64,000 nt of DNA from Hymenopus coronatus (lineage: Eukaryota; Arthropoda; Insecta; Mantodea; Hymenopodidae): contig CM060883.1 in the NCBI GenBank assembly GCA_030762935.1, positions 51,606,001 to 51,670,000 on the forward strand. Direction: 5' to 3'. The position numbers and the translations under genes were made by a program. The notes beneath the pieces are model-generated. The model did no database searches. It saw only the letters and a list, made by a program, of their open reading frames with translations, and was not told where the DNA came from. Of the stretch, positions 1-14,100 are shown one piece after another. Each line of letters begins with the position of its first letter. The first letter of the stretch is position 1.

Positions 1-1692
1 TATCATAATTTGATCCAATCCCACTTCTTAAGAGGATCGGATCCTAGATTCAATACAATTTGAATCTGCATTTCCATGTTGTATTCAATGTGGTAAGTGT
101 ACTCACATCATTTTCAAATCCTCATGGGAAATGTAATGGTTCCATTTTTTATTTATTTATTTACTTTTTGTTTATTTAAATTAGGTTTTATTTTGTTTTC
201 TCTTACCTATAGGGGTATTTAGCTTCTCCTGTTGTTTCCAAATTTTATTTTCTTATTGGCAAGTTTCTCCTGTTTTGTACTTTTCAAATAGTAATGTTTC
301 TGATGGTGCTGATATTGCTAATATTAATGTGTTACTCCTTTCTCCTTTCTTTTCCTCAAAAGTGAACCTAGAAATATTTCATCTAAGGATTTATAGAGAT
401 TATACAGGTCTTCAAGAAAATGAACTTAACCATGTCCAAGCTTTCCAAGAAAATATTATTGGAATGCATCAAATGTCTTTTATTGCACAAACCCAACTGA
501 AATATATGTATGTTGTTCCAATTACAGTGTCACTCGTTGTTGATCTAAACTTGATGTAGTTTCCATCCAAGCAGCATGCTGATCTCTGTAGCTGTCCATA
601 GTGTGAAGCAGATAAACAAACAGATTGTTTTCAATTGAGTGTCATGTCAATATTTTTTCAGCATGGTTAACTTTATTTTCTTGAAAAACTTGTATTGTAA
701 TCATGATCTCTATTGTTCAATTATGGTCCCACTCATTGTGTTGTTGGTATAAAGTCCAGATGTAATTTCCATCCAAGCAGAGTAGTAGTTTCAGTAGCAT
801 TCATAATTTGAAACAGTAGTATTGATCAGATTGCAAATTGTTGTCATTTGGGTGTGTCATCATGTAAATATTTTGCCAGTGTTGCTGTTAACAAAATTTT
901 ATGAAATTGTTGTTAATTTTCTTTGCAGTGTACTTCTAGAAATACAATAATGGACAAAAGCAGTTGTTTCATACATTTTATTTTCCAAAACACTTGCAGT
1001 AGCAAGTTTGCATGGGATTTACAAAAGTCCCAGCAGAAATCACTACATATTATCCTAGAACCTAATTGTGCAGAAATGGTCATTTCCATCATATAGCTAA
1101 AAGTACTCTTCAAAGTTACTGAAGACCATGTCATCTAAAATTAAGCATTTTTAAAGAAAACTCATTTTAAATATATTTAACATTCCTAAAGGGCTAAGTA
1201 AATCAACTTAGAACTGTATACATATATTTTCCATTCTAACCAGCTCTCTGTTGCCTATTCCATTAGGGAATTTTTCCCCTTATTGATTTTTTGCTACTTG
1301 AACCCCATGCCCTTCAATATAATGCACACAGAAGGCACTCATTCCATAGAATGATTAAAATGTTTCTTTCCAGATTAATTTCTTTGCTTTTTGTGCAGTA
1401 GTAATAAATGATCAGTGCAACATATTGTCACTGAAGCTGTTAAGTTGTTACATGCTTTTCTACATTGTATTTTTTTCATGAGACTTAAATTTGTAAATTT
1501 ACCTTCCTGAATCATTGAAAATGACTGCATTTCTAAAATAGTACAGAGAAGGCAAAACAGATGAGAAACAATCCTTAATCCATGAAAATGTAGTGTGACT
1601 AGTATTGTGTTGAAAAACATATTACTAATCCAAATACAACTCAGAAGTTTTCTGAAATAAGGTTTAAGTCATAATGCATGTTTTACTTGCAG
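1..1692. other. Sequence upstream of the first visible HLCS exon
   Basis: No convincing exon, promoter or CpG-rich region is visible here. The stretch is AT-rich and its short reading frames have no recognisable motif. It contains a diverged direct duplication (530-890). Because the first HLCS exon begins inside a codon after an acceptor, this stretch is best read as the end of a further intron, or as intron plus an unrecognised 5' untranslated exon. Confidence 0.5.
530..890. repeat. Diverged direct duplication, about 200-bp spacing
   Basis: Two related segments, about 530-670 and 731-890, share in the same order: CACTC(G/A)TTG, then TTTCCATCCAAGCAG, then a GAAGCAG/GAAACAG stretch, then GATTG...AATTG, then a GTGTCAT...GTAAATATTTT-like stretch. 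The order of the blocks is conserved while the sequence between them has drifted, which points to an old local duplication. No coding content is seen. Confidence 0.5.
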
Positions 1693-2149
1693 GATCTGAG
1701 ATTTATAATATGAAGTCCAGAGTGCAAATGTCTCCAGTCCAGTGGTGCACTCATCTGGATCTACTTCAGAGCTTCACACAAGCTGCAAAAGAAGCGGCAA
1801 GCAGCCAGGAGCAAGTAATAATACCTGGCTATAGTGCAGCAGTTATTGTAGCTGGCAATCAACCTCTTAACCTTTGCACACCCACAATATTAAGCATTCC
1901 TGATGTGGTAACAGAAGAAGGTGAAAAAAGTGAGCAGTATGAACATGAAGGCTCCTCAGATTCTGAATCATGTCAGAAACATATGATTCAAGAAGAACCA
2001 TTGCCAGCTACTGGACTTGTGCCTCAAGAGGACAAAAGTGTAGATTCTTTCTATAGTCTAACAGAAGAAATGGAACATGAAAACCATAGCAAACCAGTAC
2101 CAAGTCCCATCCCAGAAGAAGATCGTACTCAACGACTGCAGTCACCAAG
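1693..2149 (+). CDS. HLCS: HLCS exon 1 of the window (N-terminal region)
   Basis: The acceptor is TTTTACTTGCAG just before 1693 and the donor is AAG|GTAATC at 2150. The exon enters with two bases of a split codon and leaves with AG of an Arg codon that is completed by G at 12163. It encodes residues 1-151. The sequence is acidic and Ser/Glu-rich towards its end (EEGEKSEQYEHEGSSDSES), as expected for the poorly conserved N-terminal part of metazoan HLCS. It was assigned to the gene by phase, splice sites and position rather than by motif. A reading frame continues 19 bases upstream to an ATG at 1674, but that ATG lies within the acceptor tract. Confidence 0.8.
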
Positions 2150-5100
2150 GTAATCTGGCATCTCTTTTGCATGTATTTCTTAGTGCACATAGATAACCAG
2201 GATAGTATTCTTAAGGTTAAGCTACGAGAGCGATTTGGAAAGTTAAGTTTCAATATGTTTTTTTTTTTCCCAGAAAATACTTTATTGTGGGGTCTTTTAT
2301 TACATACCAATGAACATTACACTCTTTCAGCTATTTTTAACATAATTTCCATATACATTCCAACATTTGTCATATCACTTCATAAGTTTTGAAATCCCTT
2401 TTGTGTAAAACTCTGCTGCCTATTAGTGTAGCCACCCATTGATGCTCTCTTTGAGCTCCTCATCTATCTGAAAGCGCTGAGATCCAAGCCATTTCTTTAT
2501 GTTTGGGAGAAGGTGGAAGTCTCTAGGAGCCAAGTCAGGATTATACAGTGGATGCTAAAACACCTCCCATTGGAACTGTCATTCACAGCAGATGGTCGAC
2601 AACTTCATTCTTCATCATGGACATTAGTGCGTCTGTAACAAAATGCATGACACCAACGTTGAATAACACTGTCACTCATAACGTTCTCTTACACTTCAGT
2701 AATCTCATGATGAATTGTTGCAGGTGTTATTTGTTTTGCCCACAGAAATCATAGTATTCCACATACCTCTTACTTGGCAGGATCTTCTATTGCTGCACAC
2801 ATTTTAAACACTCATATTGATGAGAGAAATAACCTCACAGTCATGCTGCAAGGAGCATACTGAACCAATTTACACAGCAGAATAACATTGGCAATGCTAG
2901 TGCCACTCATTTGCATAACTTAAGAGACTTGAACTTAATTTCTGAATCACCCTCGTAGTTTAGAGTATTGTGTATATCATACAATAGTATCAGTAGATGC
3001 CTCAGCACATGTGAATGTTTACAGCATATATACCTTTCTCTGGTTTTTCATTCATTATTGAGGTGAATTTTGAAAAACCAGATAGTTAGTGCTAACCTAG
3101 TTTTGAGTTATTTAGTATTTTAATAATTGAGCTGGGTAGTTTTCATCGATGCTGATGTAGTAAACATTCCAATAAACACTGCAGTCGTGGGATATTCAGC
3201 AGGGATGTGATTACCTCTCTGCTAAGCTCCAGATGTGCTTTAGCATGTCAAACATATAGTTGTAGTGGTACTGGTACTACTCTTTATTTACCGTTGAAAG
3301 TACACATTCTGACTTTGTCAAATACAAGCAATCTAGTTACAATAAAAATAGTTATGCCTAATAAAAATTCAAAAGTAATTGTAACAAAATTTACATTTGT
3401 TATAAAAGTTTATTCTTTTATTAGAATCATATTAAAATATAATAGAATACAATGCAGTATATTTCCCCATTCCATTAATACTTTAATATTCTAACAATAC
3501 AACATTTACCTTCCTGTTAAAAATCTGAAACCCCTGCAACAATTTCACTTGCTTTAAAAAATTCATTTGTATTATAAAAACAAACTCTGAAAGTGTTAAA
3601 TGATCTATTTTTAAAAACATTAATACTTTGTATGTTCTTATATGTAGTGGGAAGGTTATTGAAAGACAATTCCCATGTAGATAAAGCCTCCTTCATACAA
3701 GGCCACATTGTGCATGCCTACAGAAATTCTTCCTTTGTTGCGGGTATTATGATTATGTTTCTGAGAATTAACCATAAATGTGGTGATTTGCTTCATGTAA
3801 AGCACTAATTGATAAATATACTCTGTTGGTAATGGCAAAGTATTTAACTGTTTGAACATTTCGCTGCGGCTACTTTTCACACATTGCCTTATCATAATTC
3901 TAATAATCATCTTTTATATTTTAAATCCTTCTTTACTGTTTGTTGAATTATCCCAGAGTAATATCCCATATGGTTGCTCTCCGTGGTGTAGTGGTTACCA
4001 TGTTAGCCTCTCTAAAACTCAAGATTGCAGATTCAAATCTGGTAGAGGGTGATGGGGTTTTTTCGTATGCAAAAATCCTTAACATGGCTTCCTTCAGAAA
4101 GGAAGAAAAACTGGTGGTCCCATGTAATGTTTATTTGTACATAAAATAACCCCATACCTAGAAAGAAGGTTCCTGGGCAAAATTCTGCCATTTCGCAAGT
4201 CGTGATTTTGTCCTACATGCTCTCTGTGGTCAACAAGCTGATCCCTTATCACCATGGTGCATAGGGACGAACTTACAAACTAGAAATTCAACTCCAATGA
4301 AAGAAACATTGTAACAGTGCCCTGTGCTCACAGACGCAAACACAGACAAAACAGTACTGAATGATGGTAGCTCAATGATGCTTGCTTCAAAATGTTCCTA
4401 ATGAAAATACATGTTTCTCTGCATTGTTTTATTTTTTTCCTTTCTTTCATTTTCCTACAGTAACTATCAGCCAAAGAGAAGCTTGGAAGTTTAATGCAAT
4501 CAATTTCGTTTTCTTAACCAGTGTTCTGAAAGATACAGAACATAAATATCTATTTGTTCATTTACAAGTAAAACCTCAGCTTTGACAACAGTAGCCTTGT
4601 TCACACCATTTAAACAGAAATTCTACCACCACCTCTTGTTTCATGGTTGCAGTTAATAGCTTGATAAGAAGCAGTCAAAACATCTATACTAGCTATTTAC
4701 CTCGTCATTTCTCAAGTTTTTGGGTTCTGAAACATTAGTCCCCTTTTTAGATTTTCAAAAAAATCAGTTTGTATTTGGGATGGGCAGAAAATAATGTAAA
4801 TCACCTTGTAATGGTCACTAATGCAATATAATGGTTACAGAAGTAACTAGTTACCCAATAACGATTACCAGAGTAACAAAAACTGTAGTTATCTCTTTAA
4901 CGGTTATCGAGTCTGGGTGACATCACTCATGTATGTGTATTGATATTGCTTACCTGGAACTACATAGTTCATTACACAGTATTAATAGACGCAGGAGATC
5001 ATGAATGACATTGTTGATGTAATATACCATCTGGTGCGAAAAAAGCTTACGAACTATTAACTTTACTACATATCTTTATGAAGCGAAATTATCTGCATCA

Positions 5101-8100
5101 TTTCTGATGTAATTATGCTAATGTGTATTTGGGCATTAAAGTTTCTCTTCTCTAGCATTATCACCTTTCAAAACATCAATTATCATGTTCTGTATAATAT
5201 CCAGGAAAATATTTAAGTTATTGCATTAATTTTGGTCATATTGATTTTGACAAAAGTGGCATATTTCAATTATATCTGCATTATGTGGGATTTATATTTA
5301 AATTTTCTTATACCAGTTTATCTGTACAATTTAAATGCTTAGAACTGAGTAAATGTATGAAAACCAGTTCCATATGTAACGTATTTAGATGATATATATT
5401 CAAAATGCGATTAGGAGTAGATTTTTCTTATGAATCTATATCACATTTATGCAAACATATTGAACGACCTGTGGATTTTACGCACAGCAGCATGCTGGAT
5501 GTGTGCGCACACACACACACAAAATCGTTAGAACCGCTTTTGAGAAAATCAAAATTTTCGAAATTTATTCCATATGAAGGGTAGTTGGGGGTGGGGGGAT
5601 TTTCTTGAAAATCTTCGTGTCACATCTTTGGAGGATACTGAACTTATATATCAAGTTCGGTATATAAAGGACTTTTCATTTTTGAGCACACACGCATGCT
5701 CACGCGCACATGCACACTCATGTAATAATATATTGCACATGCTCCCAAATTCCAAACATGTACCTCTGATTGCAGATTTTGAACAAAAATGCTAGGGGGC
5801 CATCTTCTTGTTTCCCTTTATGTGGATTAGGCTGTGAACATGTAATCCATCATATCCATCCCACCTTTTGTTGAATTGTAATCCAAATTGATAATTGACT
5901 TTCTGTTGTATCTGGCAGTAACATGTTTTGATAAAAGATTGACTAGAGGCTTATTCTGTTTTATTTGACATGAAATGAGGGCAAAATCATCTTGGCATCT
6001 GAATAGGCAGGGACCAATTTCTCTTTGACTTTTGTGGCAAACATTCCGGAGGGATTTCCTTATTGTTCCCATGAATGTTAGTCCATTTCCAGTAGATATT
6101 GTGCCAATGGATACCTGCTGTATAATTGATCTTGTTACATTCCTATGAATGTTATTTATTGTTCAAATAGTCTCTTCACAGTTTCCATGGGCTAGTTAGG
6201 TTTGAGATATACTCTAGGATTTTGTGTTCTACAGTATACTTCAAAGTTGAATATACAAAATGTTTTAATATTACATTATGCTTACCTTCAAGCCACACTG
6301 AGCAGACTCATGGGGTATACATTGAACAAAGCCATAAAGCATCTTGTTATGGGTAATGAATTTCTCTGCTTTAGTGTTGTTCAGAAATGCTGTGTTCCAA
6401 ATGACAGATGGGTTTGTCATTTTCTTTCCTTGTTAACATACTCAAATCTCTGAGACTAAAGTAGAAAAAGAAAGTGCTTACTACTAAACATTGCCCTTAG
6501 AATAATAATTCCAATACCATTTGATGCCCGTTGCTCTGAACAAATAATTGCACAGAAAATAAGATATCTATAGTGAATTTTTCGAGTTACAGACTGCAGA
6601 AGTAGTTGCCCTTTTGAAATAATGGCTCATTTTGGAATACTGTTCATTTATTGCTGTACAAAGAGGCAGACCCACAAATGTGCTTTTAATTGTGTGTCTG
6701 TAACAGAGACAATGGAACAAATCTGAAAATAATTTGGAGATCTCTTTTAAAAAAACCATTCCACCTTGCTGCCAGTGAGCCAATGAGAATACAGGAAGCG
6801 GCGACCTCATCCATTAGCTGAACATCAAACAAGGGAACACATAAGAGTGGTATTTGTCATGAACACATAAGAGTGGTATTTGTCATCTCCCAATTAAGGT
6901 ATAAAAGAAGGAATGCCAGCTGGAAAAGATGCACTCATTCCTGAGGAAATATCATGAGATGGGAGAAACATTAGCAAATTTTAGTCTTAAGATGTCTACA
7001 CTAGATGTATTGGACCAAAATTATCCTAACATTGGTATGAAAGCTTATGATCTTATTTTCTGTGCAGTTATTTATATTTGAAACAAATATTTATTAATTT
7101 CTATCAAAAGCTTCAGAAGCTTTCGATTTCTGCTTTTGTTCCTCGAGCATTCCATTTTGGCCTGGGTAAAACCTTTATTATGTTCTGCTTAGTTTTTTTC
7201 CTGGATAAATGAATGGATTATTTATCTATAAGGTTTCTTGCTCCTTACCTATATAGAAATGGCAGCCACCATTTGGGAGCTCTCTGATCTCACCCTAATT
7301 TTATAGGATTGTTCAGAGTATCACTGGCATGATTCACATTATGATATCTCTGTGCCATAAGTGTTATATATTGAGGAAGAAAAAATCATTAAAAGGAAAA
7401 TGGGCAACTCTGGCCAGAATTGCGTTTTAAAAAAGCACATACATGAATGGGATTCAATGGTAGGTGAATCTTAAGAATTAATAATTTTACTCTTCTCAAA
7501 AAGTACACCATAAATTACTTTAGTATTGACCGCTGCTTTCAAAATACAGTAAAGCATATTTTATGTAAAAGGTCCAGAAAATGGGACAATGCATACCTGG
7601 GAGAGCTTAAAATAATGGGAGTCTCTTGACAAAAATAATATAAGGTCTCCGTAATTTAGCTCGCTTTTAATCCTAAACTGCATTTATGTACCTCTGAGTT
7701 TTAAAGGAAGCTACTATAATATTGCCAATATTGGATTAATAAAGAATAGGCATACATTATGCATAAGCTTTTACTTATTCACCAGTTTTGAGGCTTTTAA
7801 GCAGATGAATGTGTTAGAAAGGGCATGCTTTTATTCAATTTAATGCATATAAACATTTCTATATTGAAAAAGCTGAATGCATATTCTCTTAGTACTATAA
7901 CTGCCACATCAAACACATATAAAGCTTCTATCCCTTCTAAGACAGTTAATGCTATTAAATTGCCAGTGATGCATAAAAGAAATTAGAAAATATAGAATAT
8001 ATCTTTGAAAACAGAGAATATAACTATTTACTTGTTAGATTATTAGTTTAAGCAGAGTTTCATGTCCAGAAGTTTCCAATTATCCTAGAAGCTATACATA

Positions 8101-11100
8101 CCAGCTTTAAACTGAACTCTAAAGAGAAACTGTTCTGAAACATATATAGTAAATTGTAAATAGCATTGTCTGATTTTTATCTGTACTATAAAATTGTTCT
8201 TTCCTCTTGCCTGAATTTCTATGTCAAACCGTTTTCAGAGCTGCCATGCTAGCAGATTAAAGTCTTAAGTAAAATTATTAAATCATAAAAATCAGTGCAA
8301 TCACTTACAAATTATAATTGACATTATAGTCATTCCAGTGTCTCCTTGCTAAAAGAGATCCTACTGCAAGTGGTAGCTTAATCTATGAAAGTGAATAATA
8401 CAATATGAACCAGTATATCTTGTGCACCATGAGTGTTGATGAATCAACTTGCCACATATATTGTCTACTTCATTCAAAACATAATTGCCATTAAATACTA
8501 GTCATTCAGGTTCCTACAGATACTGCATGTGAATAGTGGTAGCAAATCCATTTTTGCTTCCTCTGTAATATTAGTAAAATGTATGCAGCTATGTAGATTT
8601 GATGACGAAGCAATTTTTATTCTGCAAAGTGTGGAGTATGCTAATGCTTTTAAAATTAACATTAATGTGTTTTTAAAATTTATGTTCTACAGAGCTTGCA
8701 AGTATGTTAAGTGGTGTCATTAAGAGCAAAATACCTATCATTTATGTTTATAAATAATGGAACCACATAGTGACATACAGGAACCAGATTTTTTGAAATG
8801 AACAGTACTTTGTTGATTTACAAGGAAAACTGATTTAACTATTGGCAACTTTAAGAACAATACCTACTATTTCATTTATTATTGTTAGATGTGAAAAGTT
8901 TCATTCAGGTGGCAGCCATTTCAAGTCATTACCAGAAAGAATTCATAATTCTGCCTAACACCTCTTGATCAATTGCATGCACCTCTTTTGTAATGGCACC
9001 TTTCAACACTATTGTACAGGGTTGGTAAACATAGACACATTCCTTTATGTGCTCCCACAGGAAGAAGTTACAAATGGATAAGTCAGGGGATCTTGGAGGC
9101 CATGCACAGTATAAGATGCCTAGAGAATGACTGTGTTCCTCACAATTCTTGGGTGTGTTGATGGTGTGTGCTGGGCACCGTTCCATTGAAAATAAACATT
9201 GCAAATGTTTACGTGTTGTCTGCAGTTCTGGTGGGAAAAAATGTTTCCAGCATGTGAATGCATCACTGTGACTGGTTTGCCATTCTCTTTAAAAAAAATA
9301 AAAAATAAATAAATAAATAAATTATATGATTTTATATTTGTATGATTTTATCTACCTATTTTGCAACAAAATATTCTTACGAAAGCTTATTTGCCTGATT
9401 TATGCTAATCTAGATAAACACTAGCAGAGACAGTTTATTATATATTTTCTTATATGTTCAAGAGAAATAAGGTATACACTAAGCTAAAGCAAAATTAAAC
9501 CTTTTAAGATTGCTGTGGCTGGTCACTATGTGATGACCTTGAAATTCTGATTAATTTGCATGATCAGGATTTAAAAAAAATAAAAAACAAATGACATCTT
9601 CTCATTTGAGAAAAGCTTAAGTTTGGAAATTTAAATAAAAAAACCTTAATAATATCTCAGATATAGTTAACTTAAAAAAAAAAAAAACTGTAATGATCTA
9701 AATTTTTAACACTGTTTTTGTGTAGTAATATTTAGTCTGTCATTATTTACCAAAATTCATCCAGAATGATAAGGGCTTCAGAGGCTATTTTTAGGAAGTT
9801 CAAGATATACATTTTACTTGTGATGTAAATATGAAAAAGGCTAACAGTTTTGTATAAAATGCCATATATTAAAGAGAAAATAAAAAATTTCAAAAAATCT
9901 TCCACGTAAAGGGTAGTTTATGGCGAGATTTTTCTGAAAATCTTTGTGTTGCATTCTTAGAAGATAGAACTTAAATAGCAAGTTTGTTACTTAACTGATT
10001 TCACATGGACAGACACATGCACACATCATTTCTATTTTTTTTAAATCTTGGCATAAAATTTTTGGGTGGAATGCAACACTTTCTCTATGTTTTATATATT
10101 CTATATGGTAGAGAAAGTAATATTGTATATGAGTATGAGACGGGCTGGGGGGAGGGGGGGCAGTAATGCAATTTCAGCCTGTATACTGCACCATTTAAGA
10201 GAAAATGAGCTTCATGCTCATTGCTACTGCATTCAAGTTCTCTTCTTTAACCAATTGCATACACACAGTGAAGTGTTCTCAAGATGCATAGTCCCCAAGT
10301 TTGAGCTGCTGAACCACCATCATTTTGTATGAGTGGCAACATAAATCTAACCATAACATTAGTAGCAACATAAATCTAGCTGTAACACTCTTTTCACACT
10401 TTTCACATGTTGGCAAGTGAATTGACTGGTAGTCAAGTGAATACCCCTCTCACACTTCTGATGTTTTTAGGCATTCTCCCAGTTCATGCAGAGCCTAGAA
10501 TCTTCTTCTTCATAATGTTTTCTGTTGCTTTGTTCAATGCAACTCATCTCAGGATCTTATTCCACCTCAGAATTCTGCATTCCAATTGATACTGAAATAG
10601 TGTCAAAAGATACACTGTTCTGACAACCAATTTGCCACTTAGCACATAGGCTTCATGCACAAACACATGGGCTTGCACCATCCACTGTTCCTTAACTACT
10701 GAAATGGTGTGCTACACCAGAAGGGAATGTTTACTCTCCCCTCCCTGTATTGCTCCTAATGACTGAGTACACTTAATCTCAGAAACGTTCAGTTCCAATG
10801 TGTCACCCTGTACAAGGATACTTTAAGAACTATTATTATGTTTGATTAAATTAGAAATATTATATGGTCTTCTAGTGCAATAATAAATAGTAAAAAAAGT
10901 ATATACATATGCACTGAATGCAGTAGTTGATTGCAAAATCTTAAAAATGATTCTCTGAGCAACACTGATCTGCGAGAAGCTTAAAAGTTACACACATACC
11001 GTTTTTATTTGAATACTAAACTCCCTTTTCTCAGAGTTTAATTTTAGAATTTAGGATATCAGCTCTTTAAAAAGATATGATTATTTAATTTTTAAACACA

Positions 11101-14100
11101 TATTTTTGAGCAAATATTTTTAGATCAAACTAAGGGACACTTAAGCTGATTAAGTCATTTTTCCCCCTCTTCTTTTTTTATTTTGCAATATTGTGCAGAA
11201 ATCCATTTAAGGTTAAGGAGAGGGGAAGAATCTAAATGTATCAGTGTGAAGGTGATGTCAGTGGAGCTTCAACAACGATGATGGATAACATTTTCTATTT
11301 AAACAATACAGCTAATGCAATAGCATATTGTTATAAACAGTTTTACCTAATTTGAATTTGCACTGGAATTTTTATAATGGGTGGGGAGAGGGAAGAACAG
11401 AGATATTCCGCTTTCTGTGTGATAGGGGGTGACAGTGGCAATGCCAGCACACTGCAAGATGATGATGGATAAGATTTTTATTTAGATAGCATGCTTAATA
11501 AAACACTGTGGATAAAAAGTTTGCATGAAAATTCACATAATGAAGGGAGAGAGGAGAATGGAAATTTATAAGGTGCTGTGAAATGCACAGCTAAACCACT
11601 CTGTCTGACTCTACCTATCCACTCTCTTTCTCTTTAACTATTCGCTCCCAATACAACATTAAGCACAGCCTCTGAATATGAAAGGAAATCCTCTATTAGT
11701 CTCGGAGAGAAATCATTTTTCCAATGAGAATGCTTGCAATCCTTGGATGTCAACAGCTAACTTTACAGCACAAAACAAAATGCACAAAAACTGCCTTATA
11801 TGTCAAGACCTTGGCAGTAATCTTTGATTTTTTCCACTTCCTCCAGGCTTTGCTACTGCTGCACCCACAAAATTTGAAACTTGCTTTTTCTCTGCATGCT
11901 AATTGAAAACATATATAGTGAATACAAGACTATCCCCAGTTCTTAACATTAATATTTTGAAAAGAAAATATTGTCTTGTATTTGGATAAATATGGTGCCA
12001 TAAAAACCAACCAGTCTGTATGATATCATTATAGATATTTTGAATGAAATTTTGCAATAGTTGCTTCAGAAAAATGCTTCTCGCATTCTGTGTAATTTAC
12101 TATGCTACAAAGATATTTCTATTACATTTGCTATTGTGATGCACTGTCGGTTGTCCCGACAGGGAGTCGAAGAGCAGCGACTCATTCTGTTCCCTGGGTT
12201 CTGCTAGCACTGTTTCTGTCACATCTCATCATCCTGTTCCATCACCTGTGGCTGTAACATCCAAAGAACCAGTACAAACAAAACAGCAGCAGAGTGATGC
12301 TGTTATGAATAGCAGACTTGCACCAAGACCAGCCAATAAACCAGAAATGAAGTTGTCTTCCACTGAGGCTGCGAAGCCACCTAACATATTGGTTTATTCA
12401 GAGAGTTCCATCACACTGGAAAATGTAAAGGCTGTTCTTCAGGCAACATTACAAAGGCACAAGTAAGTGGAAATATATAATTATACAGATAATTCAAATC
12501 TCAATTCTTGCTCTTTCACACTAATTTTCTATAGACAAAATTGAAAAGCTTAATCACACTTGATATAACTTTTATCAATTATCGCCATGTGTGTATATAA
12601 TACCTTTATCATTTTATGAGTATATTACATCATTAATGCTAGGATTAACATACAAGTGCATATTTTGGCCTCATTATTGAAAGGAGTTCATCACTTTTCA
12701 ATAATTAGACCAAATGTTTACATATTTTCTTCATTGTTTGTGAATAAAATTTATTTTGCAAATTTTGGACATTCCTACATGTATGCTACCATCCAAGTAT
12801 CATGTTTACATTTATTCTTGGATTTTCTCGCACTACTTTATTGTAATGACTGCAAAATATTATACTATAAGTTTGGTACATAGTTTGGAAAGAAACTAAA
12901 GCAGCTTTTTGTGCTTTGGAGTTTTCAGCTCCATTATGTGCATCTTTGCATTGACAGCAACCATGTCCTAGGTGCTGGCCAATGCTTCATGTGGGGGAGA
13001 GTAGCCCAAAATGACATCATTTGTTTATTTTGCAGTTAATAATTTGACTTTTCAAGTAAATGTCTACAAACTAGCTTTTAACACTTAATGATAACTAAAC
13101 ATCATAATTGTGATAGAAAATTTGTCATAAAAGACATAATTTCTTTAAATAAGCATTTAAAAAGAAACAGTGCCTAGTGTGTCATTTTGGGCTATATGGC
13201 TGGGCAGAAGGACATGTTATTGTTTTAAAATATTTCTCCCTTTTATTATAAAATAATGAAAGTATGACCCTTAAGTATATTAGTATTAAATAAATATACC
13301 TTGGGATTAATTAAAGTTTAATTAGATTAAATTTTCAGAGCTTAATCAATATTTAACAAAATTATTTCTGAAACTTGCAGTTAAAGATTTTGCATTGATA
13401 AAACATACAGCCTTATAGGTTAATTTTAAGTTGTAACATATAAAGCAATACTAACCCCAGTGGCAAAGCTCACAAAGCAATAATAACCCCAATGGCAGAG
13501 CTTTGGTAAAGTAGCATAGTCAGCATGATTTCACTCTGAGCAACTTGAACATTTTATCCATGCTTCATTTGGTTTTTATTGATGAATAAAGCACAACAAT
13601 GTATGCATATGGCATATACTCGCTCTTCATACCATCGCTGCCATTCTGGTACTCTCATCTTATGTGTCTATACTGGAAACATTGTTCATTAATTATGCTC
13701 GGATAATTATTAGCAAATTATAGATATAACTATACAGTATTTTATTTTCTGATCACAGCCGCACAAAAAATCATGTCTCTACGATACTTGGAACACAAGC
13801 TATGCACCTTTTAACTTCACATGGTTATCATTGGTCAACATCCATTATAACATAGTTAGGCTGAAAAATAACACCAAATCCTTTCTCACAATGTTTATCT
13901 AAAATATAAACATACAGTGCCCTATGATACACAAACCATGCAGTTTAAAAAGGAATAAGATAAAGTTCAGATGGTTTTCACAATAGTGGTGTGCTATTTT
14001 ATTATTAAAGTGAATGGGCATGTTTCAAACTTGAGCTGAAATCTTATTAATTACAAATTAAATCACTATATTTCTCTTTGTGATATGAGAGTGTGAATGT

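Larger units (their letters stand above)
2150..12162 (+). other. HLCS: HLCS intron 1 of the window (10.0 kb)
   Basis: The borders are GTAATC at the 5' end and TGTCCCGACAG at the 3' end. Contents in order: a deleted mariner (2225-2955), a tRNA-SINE (3978-4200), a partial 0.85-kb repeat (5519-5740), a 26-bp tandem pair (6835-6886) beside a half foldback repeat, a transposase remnant (8900-9270), a near-complete 0.85-kb repeat (9320-10119), and a diverged tandem duplication (11216-11560). In 7050-8890 nothing beyond AT-rich single-copy-looking sequence was recognised. In 10130-11200 only short non-coding frames are seen. Confidence 0.8.

Noticed and set aside
6890..6930. TATAAAAG as promoter of a host gene
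   Set aside because: No downstream exon or open frame supports a gene; in AT-rich DNA such boxes are frequent.
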